Assembly (NCBI GenBank): GCA_903926855.1
Contig: CAIYKV010000138.1
Span: 1 to 64,000, forward strand
Reading direction: 5' to 3'
Length of the DNA: 64,000 nucleotides
Source: an uncultured Bacteroidota bacterium
GTDB taxonomy: Bacteria > Bacteroidota > Bacteroidia > Chitinophagales > Chitinophagaceae
The notes beneath the pieces were generated by a model. The model did no database searches. It saw nothing but the letters and a program-made list of their open reading frames with translations, and had not been told where the DNA came from. The translations under genes and the position numbers were made by a program. This document shows, one piece after another, positions 47,286 through 58,600 of the stretch. Every line of letters starts with the position of its first letter. Position 1 is the stretch's first letter.

Positions 47286-49115
47286 TTATTTCTTTTTAGC
47301 TTTAAAGTTTCCATTGGGTTGCAGAAAGGTAAGACCAGAGATCTCCTCTTTTTCGTTGGTATCAAATTGTACATAATACCCACTGTTCACTTTCAATGCA
47401 AATTTGTTTTTATCAACAGGCACCAATTCATAATCAGGTTGTCCCGGTACGAGGGCAAACAATGTTTTATTGTCCTTACTATAAATTTTTACAACAGCAC
47501 CCCCTAATTCATAATCGCCAATGTATTTGGTTAGCTCCTCTGATGAAATAGATTTTGGTTTTGCACCTTTCCTAAATTTCAGTGGGGTTAATGTAGGTTC
47601 TAAGGGTAAATTGATTGCATCAATATCTCCGGCTTCATTCATCTGGAACTGAAAATGTAAATCACTTTTTTCGCTGGTATCAATCCCTTCTTTTGGGTCT
47701 TTATCAAAGGGTTCAAAAATATCATAATGGTAGTGTCTGAGCCAGAGTATATCTTTTCCCAGATAGGCAAACAGCGAATCATTGGATACAGCTATTTCGA
47801 AATTTCCATATCCGGGGTGATTGTAGAGGCCTTCGTATGCATGGAGAGGATGAGAGGGACTGGTGCCGGTTTTACGGTTACTGGTTTTGTTTTTTGCCAA
47901 TTCTTTTGCAGTAGCTTTTGCTTTATCTGTAGTTCTTTTCAGATCTGTATTCCAGTCAAAATAAGGAAGTTTCAGTAAACGGTCGGCCAGCAAATTTCGC
48001 ACTACTGAAGGGACAGATGACCCATTTTGATTACTCAGTACTACGATACCAATACTATCACTTGGAAAAAAACAAGTGCTTGCAGAAAATCCATCAATAT
48101 TGCCACCATGTTCAACACGGTAATGTCCTTTATACGAACCCAGCATCCAGCCAAAGCCATAATTAGAAAACTGAATATCCGGTTTTTCTTTTGTTGGCAG
48201 GGCAGCACCAATCACCATCTGCGAACTCATTGCTTCGGTGATATAGTTAGCAGGTAATATTTCTTTACTATTGTATTTGCCGCCATTGATCCAGGTACTC
48301 ACCCATTTGGCCATATCCAACACATTGCTGTTAATACTTCCCGCCGGTCCCATGGCATCAATATTGTAATAATCGAGTTTATGAATAATACTGTCTTTTT
48401 TTAAACCATAGCCGATGGCTACGTCGGCGCTTTTTGCCATTTCTTTTACTGAAAAATTAGAATTGTTCATGCCCAGCGGTTTGAAAATAGACTCGCTGAT
48501 ATTTTCTTCCCAGGTTTTCCCGGTTATTTTTTCAGATACCATTCCCTGCAACAGGAACATAAAATTATTATACTGCCATTTCTCCCGGATTCCAACACTT
48601 GGTTCCATGTATTGAATCCTTTTTAATAAACTGTCTCTGGAATGGCTGGTAAAACCATACCAGGAATAATCATGCCTGGGTAACCCTGTTCGATGGCACA
48701 TCAAATCACGAAGAAGGATATGGCTATTCATATCATCATTATAAAAATTGAGATCAGGCAAATACGTCCTAATGGGTTTGTCGAATGAAAGCTTTCCTTG
48801 CTTTTGCAATAGCCCGAGCATAGAAGCCGTAAATGCTTTGGTACAACTTCCTATTGCGAATAAGGTATTGGGTGTAACGGGAATTTTGTGCTCAGTATCC
48901 CGATAGCCGAATCCTTTTGCATAGATTACTTTGTCTTTTTCAATTACTGCGACCGCAAAACCGGCAGCATGCCAATCTTTCAATACTCTTTCAAATGCAG
49001 TATCCAAACCGGCAAACCTATCGTAGGTTGCTGGAATATTTTTTGCATTTTTTTTCTGTGAAAAAACCGAGAAGCTGGTGATTAGAAGGGTGATTACCAG
49101 AAGAATTTTTCTCAT
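47286..49115 (-). CDS. Serine hydrolase (beta-lactamase/AmpC family) with C-terminal DUF3471-like domain
   Basis: FAIGSCTKAFTASMLGLL (SxxK), YNN in KWQYNNFMFLLQG, VEHGGNIDGFSA (HGG). Confidence 0.9.
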   Translation of the reverse strand: MRKILLVITLLITSFSVFSQKKNAKNIPATYDRFAGLDTAFERVLKDWHAAGFAVAVIEKDKVIYAKGFGYRDTEHKIPVTPNTLFAIGSCTKAFTASMLGLLQKQGKLSFDKPIRTYLPDLNFYNDDMNSHILLRDLMCHRTGLPRHDYSWYGFTSHSRDSLLKRIQYMEPSVGIREKWQYNNFMFLLQGMVSEKITGKTWEENISESIFKPLGMNNSNFSVKEMAKSADVAIGYGLKKDSIIHKLDYYNIDAMGPAGSINSNVLDMAKWVSTWINGGKYNSKEILPANYITEAMSSQMVIGAALPTKEKPDIQFSNYGFGWMLGSYKGHYRVEHGGNIDGFSASTCFFPSDSIGIVVLSNQNGSSVPSVVRNLLADRLLKLPYFDWNTDLKRTTDKAKATAKELAKNKTSNRKTGTSPSHPLHAYEGLYNHPGYGNFEIAVSNDSLFAYLGKDILWLRHYHYDIFEPFDKDPKEGIDTSEKSDLHFQFQMNEAGDIDAINLPLEPTLTPLKFRKGAKPKSISSEELTKYIGDYELGGAVVKIYSKDNKTLFALVPGQPDYELVPVDKNKFALKVNSGYYVQFDTNEKEEISGLTFLQPNGNFKAKKK

Positions 49116-49191
49116 TCAGTATAATTTTAAAAATGAAGAGGCCCGATAAATGTAAACATTACCGGGCCAAAAACAAATAGAATAGGGAATA

Positions 49192-50421
49192 TTATTCACC
49201 TCGCAAAGCCTGGTCAAGATCCGTGAGTATATCGGCAATGTTTTCAATACCCACGCTCATACGAATCAGGCCATTCGTGATATCATACTGAAGTCTTTCT
49301 TCCTGTGTAAGTCCAAAATGACTCATGCTGGCAGGATGGGATACCAATGTATCTACTGTTCCCAGTGATACTGCGCGAACACACATTTGTAGCCTGTCAA
49401 TAAAACGTTTCCCGGCTTCTAATCCACCTTTTACTTCATAACTCATCAAAGCTCCGGGATGGCGCATTTGTTTGGCGCTAACGGCATAATCGGGATGTGA
49501 GCTGAGACCGTTATAATTTACTTTTTCAATAGCCGGATGCTGTTCCAGAAATGCGGCTACTTCCATAGCATTGTGACAATGTCTTTCCATTCTGAGCTCC
49601 AGGGTTTTCATACCCTGTGTTAGTAAAAAAGCATCGAAGGGATTACTATTGCCACCTAATAACGCATGCCATTTCCATGCTTTTGTGCGCATAAACTGGA
49701 GATCCTTACCAATCAACACACCTCCAATGGAGGTGCCATGGCCATTTAAAAACTTGGTAGTAGAATGGAAAACAAAATCAACTCCATACTGAAAAGGTTG
49801 TTGCAGGTAGGGGGTTGCAAAAGTATTATCTACCGAAACAAGCAAATTATGCTCTTTCGCTATGATGGTTATTTCTTCAATATCTACACATTTGATAGTA
49901 GGATTAGCGGGAGTTTCAATATGCACCAATTTAATACTGGGATCTTTTTTGATCGCCTCTCTTACCTGGTTAAGATCACGCATATCAATGATGGTAGTCT
50001 TGATACCATTGGTGCCAAGCACTTTATGCATAATCTCATGCGTGCCACCGTATAATGAATAGTGTGATAAAACAGTATCTCCTGCAGACAATGTACTCAG
50101 AAACAGGGTGGCCATTGCAGATTGACCGCTTGAATGTAATAAAGCTTTAAGTTGTAAAGGACTACCATCTTCCTGTAAAATGCCAAACGCCTCCAGTGCT
50201 GCAATCGTTTCTTCAGCAGTTGTAAAAGTGGGATTACCCCAACGACTATATATTTTCGTTTTGTCCTCACCCGCAAAACGTTCCATACCCTGTTGAGCCG
50301 AATCGAAGGTAAAAGTGGAAGTTGCGAAAATGGGTGTCAGGTGCGAAAAATCTGCATTTTCATGACCTGAAGAATGTATCGCAACTGAACTGATACCGGT
50401 TAGAGGAAATTTTTTTTTCAT
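49192..50421 (-). CDS. Cys/Met-metabolism PLP enzyme (cystathionine gamma-synthase / methionine gamma-lyase family)
   Basis: YSRWGNPTFTTAEETIAALE, SVDNTFATPYLQQPFQYGVDFVFHSTTKFLNGHGTSIGG, SLGTVDTLVSHPASMSHFGL. Confidence 0.92.
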   Translation of the reverse strand: MKKKFPLTGISSVAIHSSGHENADFSHLTPIFATSTFTFDSAQQGMERFAGEDKTKIYSRWGNPTFTTAEETIAALEAFGILQEDGSPLQLKALLHSSGQSAMATLFLSTLSAGDTVLSHYSLYGGTHEIMHKVLGTNGIKTTIIDMRDLNQVREAIKKDPSIKLVHIETPANPTIKCVDIEEITIIAKEHNLLVSVDNTFATPYLQQPFQYGVDFVFHSTTKFLNGHGTSIGGVLIGKDLQFMRTKAWKWHALLGGNSNPFDAFLLTQGMKTLELRMERHCHNAMEVAAFLEQHPAIEKVNYNGLSSHPDYAVSAKQMRHPGALMSYEVKGGLEAGKRFIDRLQMCVRAVSLGTVDTLVSHPASMSHFGLTQEERLQYDITNGLIRMSVGIENIADILTDLDQALRGE

Positions 50422-50463
50422 GATATCGGGTTGGGTGTATTGGGTTAAATTAATTGAAGGCTA

Positions 50464-50567
50464 AATTGTTTAATGGTTTAATTGTTATATGGCTAAGACG
50501 AATGATGCTATTTTGGACAACTTTGTAGGGTGATAGGTAACTATAGCCATGTAACCATTAAACAATT
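50464..50567. repeat. 15-bp perfect inverted repeat (AATTGTTTAATGGTT) extended by ATATGGCT/AGCCATGT
   Basis: Arms 50464-50478 and 50553-50567. Confidence 0.8.
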
Positions 50568-50611
50568 AAGCTGTATAATAATGCATCCCATGAAAATAGA
50601 AATAGCTCTGC

Positions 50612-51613
50612 CTATGCCTCCCCATCATACCCCCATTTTACCCAGGTAGCGCCCCAGGTAAAACCTCCACCGAATGCTGCCAGTACAATATTATCGCCTT
50701 TTTTTAATTGTTTTTCCCAGTCCCACAAGCATAACGGAATAGTAGCTGCTGTTGTGTTTCCGTATTTCTGGATATTGATCATTACTTTTTCTCTTGGTAA
50801 ACCCATACGATTGGCGGTAGCATCAATAATCCGGAGATTGGCCTGATGAGGAACCAACCAGGCAATTTCTTCCCCAGTGAGTCCGTTTCTTTCAAGTAAC
50901 TCTGCGCTTACATCAGCCATACCTTTTACTGCGAATTTAAAAACGGGCTGACCATCCTGGAATGCATAATGTTCTTTGGCCATTACGGTTTCAATCGTCG
51001 CAGGTTTTACCGAGCCACCGGCTTTCATATGGAGGTATTGACGACCGCTTCCATCACTTTTTAAAATACTATCTAAAATCCCATTCTCATCTGTAGAAGG
51101 TTCTAATAGAACTGCTCCTGCGCCGTCTCCAAATATGATACAGGTTGCACGGTCTGTATAATCGATGATGGCACTCATTTTATCTACTCCCACAACAATT
51201 ACTTTCTTATATCGCCCACTTTCAATGTACATAGCGCCAGTTGTAAGTGCATAGAGAAAACCACTGCAGGCAGCACTCAGGTCAAATCCCCAGGCATTGG
51301 TTGCACCAATTTTATCGCAAATGATATTGGCGGTTGCCGGGAATACCATATCCGGGGTAACTGTGGCGCAGACTACGCAATCAATTTCACTGGGGTCCAT
51401 GTTTTTCTTACGAAGAATCTCCTGGATAGCCATTATAGCCATATCACTGCTGCCTTTTCCGGGTTCCTTTAAAATTCTTCTTTCTTCAATCCCAGTACGG
51501 GTACGAATCCATTCATCATTCGTGTCCACCATTTTCTCCAGGTCGAAATTGGTTAGTTTGGTTTCCGGAACATATCCTCCAACAGAAGTGATAGCAGCTT
51601 TTAGTTTACCCAT
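50612..51613 (-). CDS. fabH: 3-oxoacyl-ACP synthase III FabH
   Basis: [84 protein letters not shown]. Confidence 0.94.
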   Translation of the reverse strand: MGKLKAAITSVGGYVPETKLTNFDLEKMVDTNDEWIRTRTGIEERRILKEPGKGSSDMAIMAIQEILRKKNMDPSEIDCVVCATVTPDMVFPATANIICDKIGATNAWGFDLSAACSGFLYALTTGAMYIESGRYKKVIVVGVDKMSAIIDYTDRATCIIFGDGAGAVLLEPSTDENGILDSILKSDGSGRQYLHMKAGGSVKPATIETVMAKEHYAFQDGQPVFKFAVKGMADVSAELLERNGLTGEEIAWLVPHQANLRIIDATANRMGLPREKVMINIQKYGNTTAATIPLCLWDWEKQLKKGDNIVLAAFGGGFTWGATWVKWGYDGEA

Positions 51614-51933
51614 AATTAGCATCTAAGATTGGCGCAAATATCTATAAAGATTTGTTTACAATGTATAAGTGTTCGGCTATTGCCTCACTCAAATCTTTAG
51701 CAATACTAACTGCTTTTCAAAAACAAAGGATTATTTTTTGTATAATCCATTGTTTGTCTGGCCATTGTGTGATAAAACCTTCTTGAAAAAATAACAAATA
51801 CCAATACTGTCAAAACTATTTGATTATCAATAATATAAGACTGAGTAAATAAATTGTAACCCCTTTTGATATAAAATAAAAATGCAATTTGAATGAGAAT
51901 TAATAAAGTTCCCTTCAAGAAACGATTTTAGCA

Positions 51934-51941
51934 TATTTTTG
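51934..51941 (+). promoter_or_regulatory. Candidate -7 element TATTTTTG, 8 nt before ruvA ATG
   Basis: TATTTTTG 51934-51941; ATG 51950. Confidence 0.4.
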
Positions 51942-51949
51942 GCACTGGT

Positions 51950-52537
51950 ATGATCGCTTTTGTAAGAGGACATTTTGCAGTGAAAACACCCTCCCGTATT
52001 GTGGTGGATGTAAATGGCGTTGGGTATGAGCTTCAGATTAGTCTGAATACCTATTCTGCCATCAACAATAAGGAAAGCGGTCTGCTCTTTACTCATTTGC
52101 ATATTACTGAGAACGCGCAAACCCTGTTCGGCTTTGCTGAACTGGCTGAAAAAGAAATGTTCTTACAACTGATCAGTGTATCGGGTGTGGGTGCTTCTAC
52201 TGCAAGAATGATGTTGTCTGGTATGCGTCCTGATGAAATTGCAACAGCAATCATACAGGGCAACACAAGACAGTTAGAAGGGATCAAAGGAATTGGAAAG
52301 AAATCGGCAGAACGTTTAGTGGTTGAATTACGAGATAAATTGGGTAAGACAGCTGTAACGGGTGGATTTGTAACTGCGGGGATGGTTCAATCAATAGATA
52401 CAGATGCGGTTAATGCCTTAATTGCTTTGGGCATTGGGCGGGCAATTGCTGAGCAGGCAGTGAAAAAGACAGTAGGATCGGTAGCAGAAAATGCAAGTCT
52501 GGAAGAAATTATCAAACAATCATTAAAAAGCCTATAA
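51950..52537 (+). CDS. ruvA: Holliday junction branch migration protein RuvA
   Basis: MIAFVRGHFAVKTPSRIVVDVNGVGYELQISL, LISVSGVGASTARMMLS, IKGIGKKSAERLVVELRDKL. Confidence 0.95.
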   Translation: MIAFVRGHFAVKTPSRIVVDVNGVGYELQISLNTYSAINNKESGLLFTHLHITENAQTLFGFAELAEKEMFLQLISVSGVGASTARMMLSGMRPDEIATAIIQGNTRQLEGIKGIGKKSAERLVVELRDKLGKTAVTGGFVTAGMVQSIDTDAVNALIALGIGRAIAEQAVKKTVGSVAENASLEEIIKQSLKSL

Positions 52538-52607
52538 TCACCCTTATTTCTAAATAACCAAATCTCACAGCTATCGCTCCAATTTCTACTTAACCAATTG
52601 TAAGGGT

Positions 52608-55600
52608 TTGAAGGTATTCAGCAAATGTGCTTTTTTCTTGGTCTTTCTACTTGCCGGTTTTCATAGCATGGCACAGCAGACGGATTCTCTGCGCTTTCCC
52701 ATAAGCGACAGGAGGGGGGATCCATTTAGCAACCCGAGCATGAACCCCTTTAATATCAATGATACTTCATTGATCAAACAAACGATTGAATATGATCCTG
52801 TAACCCGTCAATATTATATTGTTGAAAAGATTGGTAATAGCTATTACAGAAAACCAACCGCATTAACTTTCGAAGAATTCTGGCGAATCAGGGCGCAACA
52901 ATCAGAAGAAGATTATTTTAAGAGAAGAGCAGATGCACTCACCGCACTTAACCTCAAAGTTCCCCGACCGAAAATGCGGATTTTTGATAATCTGTTTGAC
53001 AGGATTTTTGGTGTAGGGCCAAATGGTTTAAAAACAGATATCAAACCCACAGGTGAAGTAAATGTAATGGCCGGTTACCAGGGTCAGAACATCAATAACC
53101 CTACGCTACCTGAGCGGGCCAGAAAAAATGGTGGGTTTGATTTTGACATGAGTGCCAAACTGAATGTGAATGCCAGTATTGGTGATAAGCTAAAATTTCC
53201 AATTAATTATAATACGCTGTCCAACCTCGGTTTTGATAACCAGCTTAAACTGGATTATAAAGGGATGGAAGATGAGATCATCAAAAATATTGAAGCAGGG
53301 AATATTTCTTTTCAATCAAGGAGTACACTTATACCGAGTGCGCAAAATCTTTTTGGTATCAAAACCAAACTCCAGTTCGGCAAATTATTTGTAACCGCAG
53401 CCATCGCAAACCAAAGATCTACCCGACAATCCGTTGGCTTACAAGGCGGTGCTTCAACACAGCCTTTTCAAAAAACGCTGGATGACTATGAAGAGAACAG
53501 ACACTTTTTGTTAGGACAGTATTTCAGAAATAATTACAATACGGCCATGTCTAAACTGCCTATTGTAAGCTCACAAGTTCAGATAGTGAGGATGGAAGTT
53601 TGGGTAACTAACAGAACCGGTGCCACTACCAATGTGAGAGATATTGTGGGTTTTATGGATCTGGGAGAAACCAATCCGTATAATACGGGTGTGATTCATC
53701 CCCTTACATCCAATTCCCTGCCTGATAATGGGAATAACGATTTGTACCGTTCCCTGAATAATACACCGAGGGCCAGAAACCCTTCTCTGGTAAATTCGGT
53801 GTTACTTAGTAAAGGACTAAAACCGGTAGATGATTTTGAAAGAACGTTTGCCCGCAAATTAAACCCATCAGAATATTATTTTAGTCCGCAGATTGGATTT
53901 CTCTCCTTAAATGTTCAACTACAACCCGATGAAGTATTGGGAGTAGCTTACCAATATACCTATAATGGAAGGGCCTATCAGGTTGGAGAGTTTTCACAGG
54001 ATATGGCATTGGATTCTACCAATGGCGTTCAGAAAGAATTGTTCCTGAAATTATTAAAAGCCACTTCACAGAGAACCAATCTGCCTATCTGGGGGCTGAT
54101 GATGAAAAACGTGTATTCACTAGACCTGTTTGGTGCTATTCAGCAGGATGGTTTTCAAATGAATGTTTTATACAATGATCCGGGAGGTGGAATGAAAAGA
54201 TATTTACCTATCAGTGCACCTGCTGTTAGTGGTCAGTCTTTATTAACCATCTTACACCTGGATAGGTTAAATAGTCATAATGATCCACAACCCGATGGGA
54301 TGTTTGACTATATTGACAGCTTTACCGTATTATCTAAAATGGGTCGAATTGTATTTCCATTACTGGAACCATTTGGCCGTGACCTGGATACGCTTGCATT
54401 TGCCGGTATGCCAACTGCGTTGAAAAAGCAGTATGTATATTATCAATTATATGATTCTATCAAAGCCATTGCACAAACCTATGCCAACTTGAATCGTTTT
54501 GTAATGCAGGGGCAGGTAAAAGGAAGTGCGGGTGGATCTGAAATTCAGTTAAATACTTTTAATATCCCGCAAGGGTCTGTTACGGTAACTGCAGGAGGTC
54601 AGTTACTGAAGGAAGGCTTTGATTATATCGTGGATTATAATTTAGGGACGGTTAAAATCATTAACCAGGGTATTCTCAGCTCTAATATTCCGGTAAATGT
54701 TTCCTTTGAAAACAACACGGGTTTTGGCGTGCAGCAAAGAACCTTTACAGGACTTCGATTAGATTATGTTGCGAATAAACAGGTTACGATTGGAGGTACT
54801 ATAGCCCGACTTGCAGAAAGACCTTTCTTTACAAAAACAGGATATGGTGAAGACCCGATCAGGAATACTATGTATGGGCTGGATGCAAGTTATCGGGCAG
54901 AATTACCAGGACTTACCCGATTTTTGAATCGGTTACCTTTTTATTCAACCAAAGCAAAATCATTTATCAATGCATATGGTGAAGGTGCGGTTTTAAAGCC
55001 TGGTCACCCTTCTCAGATTGGAAGTGGAAGCCAGGGGCAGATTTATATCGATGATTTTGAAGGTACGCAAAGTAATATTGATCTGCGTTTTCCAATAGTA
55101 TCCTGGGCATTGGCTTCAACGCCACAGGGTAATCCGGTTTTTCCTGAAGCGTCTTTAATGGATTCGATTGATTATAATTTTAACAGGGCAAAACTTGCCT
55201 GGTATAATATTGAGGCCAATCTTCAGGATAAAAACAGTCTTAGCAATCCTTTAAGAAGTAACCTTACTGAATTGAGTGATCCGAGGGTAAGACAGGTATA
55301 TACTACGGAATTATTTCCAAATCAGACCACCAATATCACAGATGTTCTAACTACAACATTTGACCTTGCTTATTATCCGACCGAAAGAGGCCCGTATAAT
55401 TATGAGAGCAGGAAAACACAAATAGATGCCAATGGAAAATTATCCAACCCATCTTCCCGCTGGGGTGGATTAATGCGGGCACTAGACCAGACTGATTTTG
55501 AAACGGGTAATATACAATACATAGATTTCTGGACACAAAACCCGTTTATCAAAAACCCCAGTAGTACAGGTGGTAAAATGTTTATTAACCTGGGTGAAGT

Positions 55601-58600
55601 GAGTGAAGATATATTGAAGGATGGAAAACGTTTTTATGAAAATGGAATGAATACGCCTTCTATTCCAAGTGATGTAGATAGTAGTAATACATGGGGTAAA
55701 ACTCCGGTAAATCCGATTCAGATTACGCAGGCTTTTAGTAACGACCCAAATGATCGTCCTTACCAGGATGTGGGGTTTGATGGATTGGATGATGCTGGTG
55801 AAAGAAGAAAAAAAGCTTACGTACTACAAAGGATCGCAAATAATTTTGGTACCAATTCAACTATTTACCAGAAATCGTATGCTGACCCGGCTAGCGATAA
55901 CTATATCTGGTACCGCGATGCCCAGTTTGATCAATCAGGTACCGGAATACTCGGGCGATATAAAAACTATAATAACCCACAGGGTAATTCGCCTATTGCA
56001 CTTACCGGGGGGCAATTTACCTCGGCAGCAACACTTTTCCCGGATAATGAAGACCTGAATCATGATAATACCTTGAATGAAACAGAATCGTATTTTGAAT
56101 ATGAGGTAGACATGAAACCAGGAATGGGAGTTGGGATTACTCCTTATTTAACAGATCAGAGAACCGTTACGGTTAATTCTGCAGACGGCATTTCGAGAAC
56201 AGAAGATTGGTATCATTTCAGAATACCTATTACCGGGTATTCCAATAAAATAGGTAGTATTCCTGATTTTAAATCTATCCGGTTTCTCAGAATGTACCTT
56301 ACTGGTTTTTCTGATTCTGTGGTAATGCGTTTTGCTACTTTGAGTCTGGTAAGAAATCAATGGAGACAGTTTACTTACCAGGTAGATACAACAGGATCCT
56401 ATACACCTATTAATACAAGTAATGGAACCACTTTTAATACAACTGCTGTTAACATTATTGAAAACAGTACCCGTCAGCCGGTAAATTACCTGATGCCGCC
56501 AGGAGTTCAGCGTATGCAGTTGTTAAGTAATAATGGAGTCAATATTCTTCAGAATGAGCAATCATTAAGTTTACAAACAACCGGCTTGATTACGGGTGAT
56601 ACAAGAGGGCTTTTTAAAACAGTGAACCTGGATATGCGTCAATTTGGAAGACTATCCATGTTCCTTCATGCGGAATCTGTGATTGGTCAACGCCCTGTAA
56701 AAAATAAGGAGTTGAATGCGATTGTTCGGATTGGACAGGATTTCCTAAATAACTATTATGAAATCAAAATTCCATTAACCATTACACCTGCCGGAACCTA
56801 TGTTGTTGGTCAGGAGTCGATTGTTTGGCCAGCGCAAAATAATCTTGATATTGATCTGACCAGCCTGGTGAATCTCAAAATGCTTAGAAATAAAGTGGGG
56901 GCATCCCTTACAGCCATTTACCGGTATCCACTGGATAGTATCAGAACCGTTTCTATCATGGGTAACCCCAATCTGGGAGCGGTAAGTGGTATTATGATTG
57001 CGGTTGAAAATCCTGCAAAACCGGATGGTCCTACCCTGAGTAGCGAAATATGGGTAGATGAACTTCGTTTATCTGCTTTGAATGAATCTGGAGGTTGGGC
57101 TGCATTGGGAAGAGTAGATATTTCGTTGGCAGATTTAGGAAAAATATCTGTTTCAGGAAATACACATAGTGCCGGATTTGGTAACCTTGAGCAGCGGGTA
57201 AATGAAAGGGCAAAAGATGATTTTATGCAATTGGATGTGGCAGCCAATATTGATGCCGGTAAACTGATTCCCAAACAGGCACGTTTATCTTTACCGGTAT
57301 TTGCCAGTGTGAATAGAACCGTAATTACCCCACAATACGATCCATTTGATCTGGATGTGAAGTTGAAAGACAAAATTAATGCAGCACCCAAGAATCAGAG
57401 AGATTCTATTAAAAATGCCGCGCTTGACCAGACAACCATTACTACGCTTAACTTTACCAATGTTCGGTTTTTGCCGAGTAAGAGCAAACCCGGATTGTTT
57501 AAACTGAGCAATTTTGATTTCAATTATTCCTATTCATTATTAGATCATAGTACCCCATTAATTTTACAGAATTCTATCAGCAAACAAAGAGGTGGTTTTG
57601 GATACACTTTTAATAAGGCACCTAATTTTATTCAGCCGTTTAAAAAAATTACACGGAGTAAAACGCCATGGCTAGGATTGATAAGGGATTTTAATTTTAA
57701 CCCTAAACCCAATTCGCTGAGTTTTCGAACAGATATTAACCGACAGTTTGGAGAGTATATTCCAAGGGTTATCAATACTTCCGGAAGTGCGGTAATACAA
57801 ACCGATACATCCTATGATAAATATTTTACTTTCGACAGGTTTTATCATATGGGTTGGGATTTGAGTCGCTCCATGAGCCTTGATTTTAATGCTACGAATA
57901 ATGCCAGGATCGATGAACCCTATGGGCGTATCGATACAAAGCAAAAGAAAGACTCGGTATGGAAAAACTTTATAAAGGGGGGGCGAACAACACTTTACCA
58001 GCAGAAAGCAATTGTTACATATACGCTGCCATTGAGTAAGTTTCCGCTTACAGATTGGATTCAATCAAGGTATTCTTATGGTACAACCTATAACTGGATT
58101 GCGGCTAGTCTTTTAGCATTAACTCAGGGAAATACATTAGAGAACTCTCAGCAAAATAATTTTAGTACACAATTTAATTTTGCTGCTTTGTATGCGAAAT
58201 CCAAATGGCTACGTGCAATAGACAAATTGCCACCACCCAAACCTTTATATGACCCCACAAAAAAAATCGACCCCAAAAACGGGCAAAATAAAAATATATT
58301 AGGTACGCCAATTCCAACAAAAGAAGAAGCCTTGAAGGGGTTGAAGGGAAAGCAAAGAGCGGAAGCCTTAAAGAAATGGAGAGAAAGAAAAAGAGATGAA
58401 CGGATTGCACAAAGATTGGCCAATGCCAACCAACCCGCAGAAATGAGTGATGGAGTGAGGGCCTTAGGTAAGTTCATTACCATGTTGAGAACGGTGAACG
58501 TAACCTATTCTGCAAATTATTATAGCCGATTACCTGGTTATATGGATAGTACAAAATTTTTAGGGCAGAATTGGAAAACCATGCAGCCTGGACTGGATTA

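Noticed and set aside
51706-51918. 70-aa hydrophobic minus-strand ORF MKGTLLILIQIAFLFYIKRGYNLFTQ... between fabH and ruvA
   Set aside because: Could be a real small membrane protein, but it lies in a very AT-rich divergent promoter region, overlaps another ORF, and has no recognisable family; insufficient support without conservation data.
56918-57391. 157-aa minus-strand ORF within sprA (and other long antisense ORFs such as 36166..36810)
   Set aside because: Antisense shadow ORFs inside well-supported genes; low-complexity Ser/Leu/Phe composition typical of reverse-strand translations.
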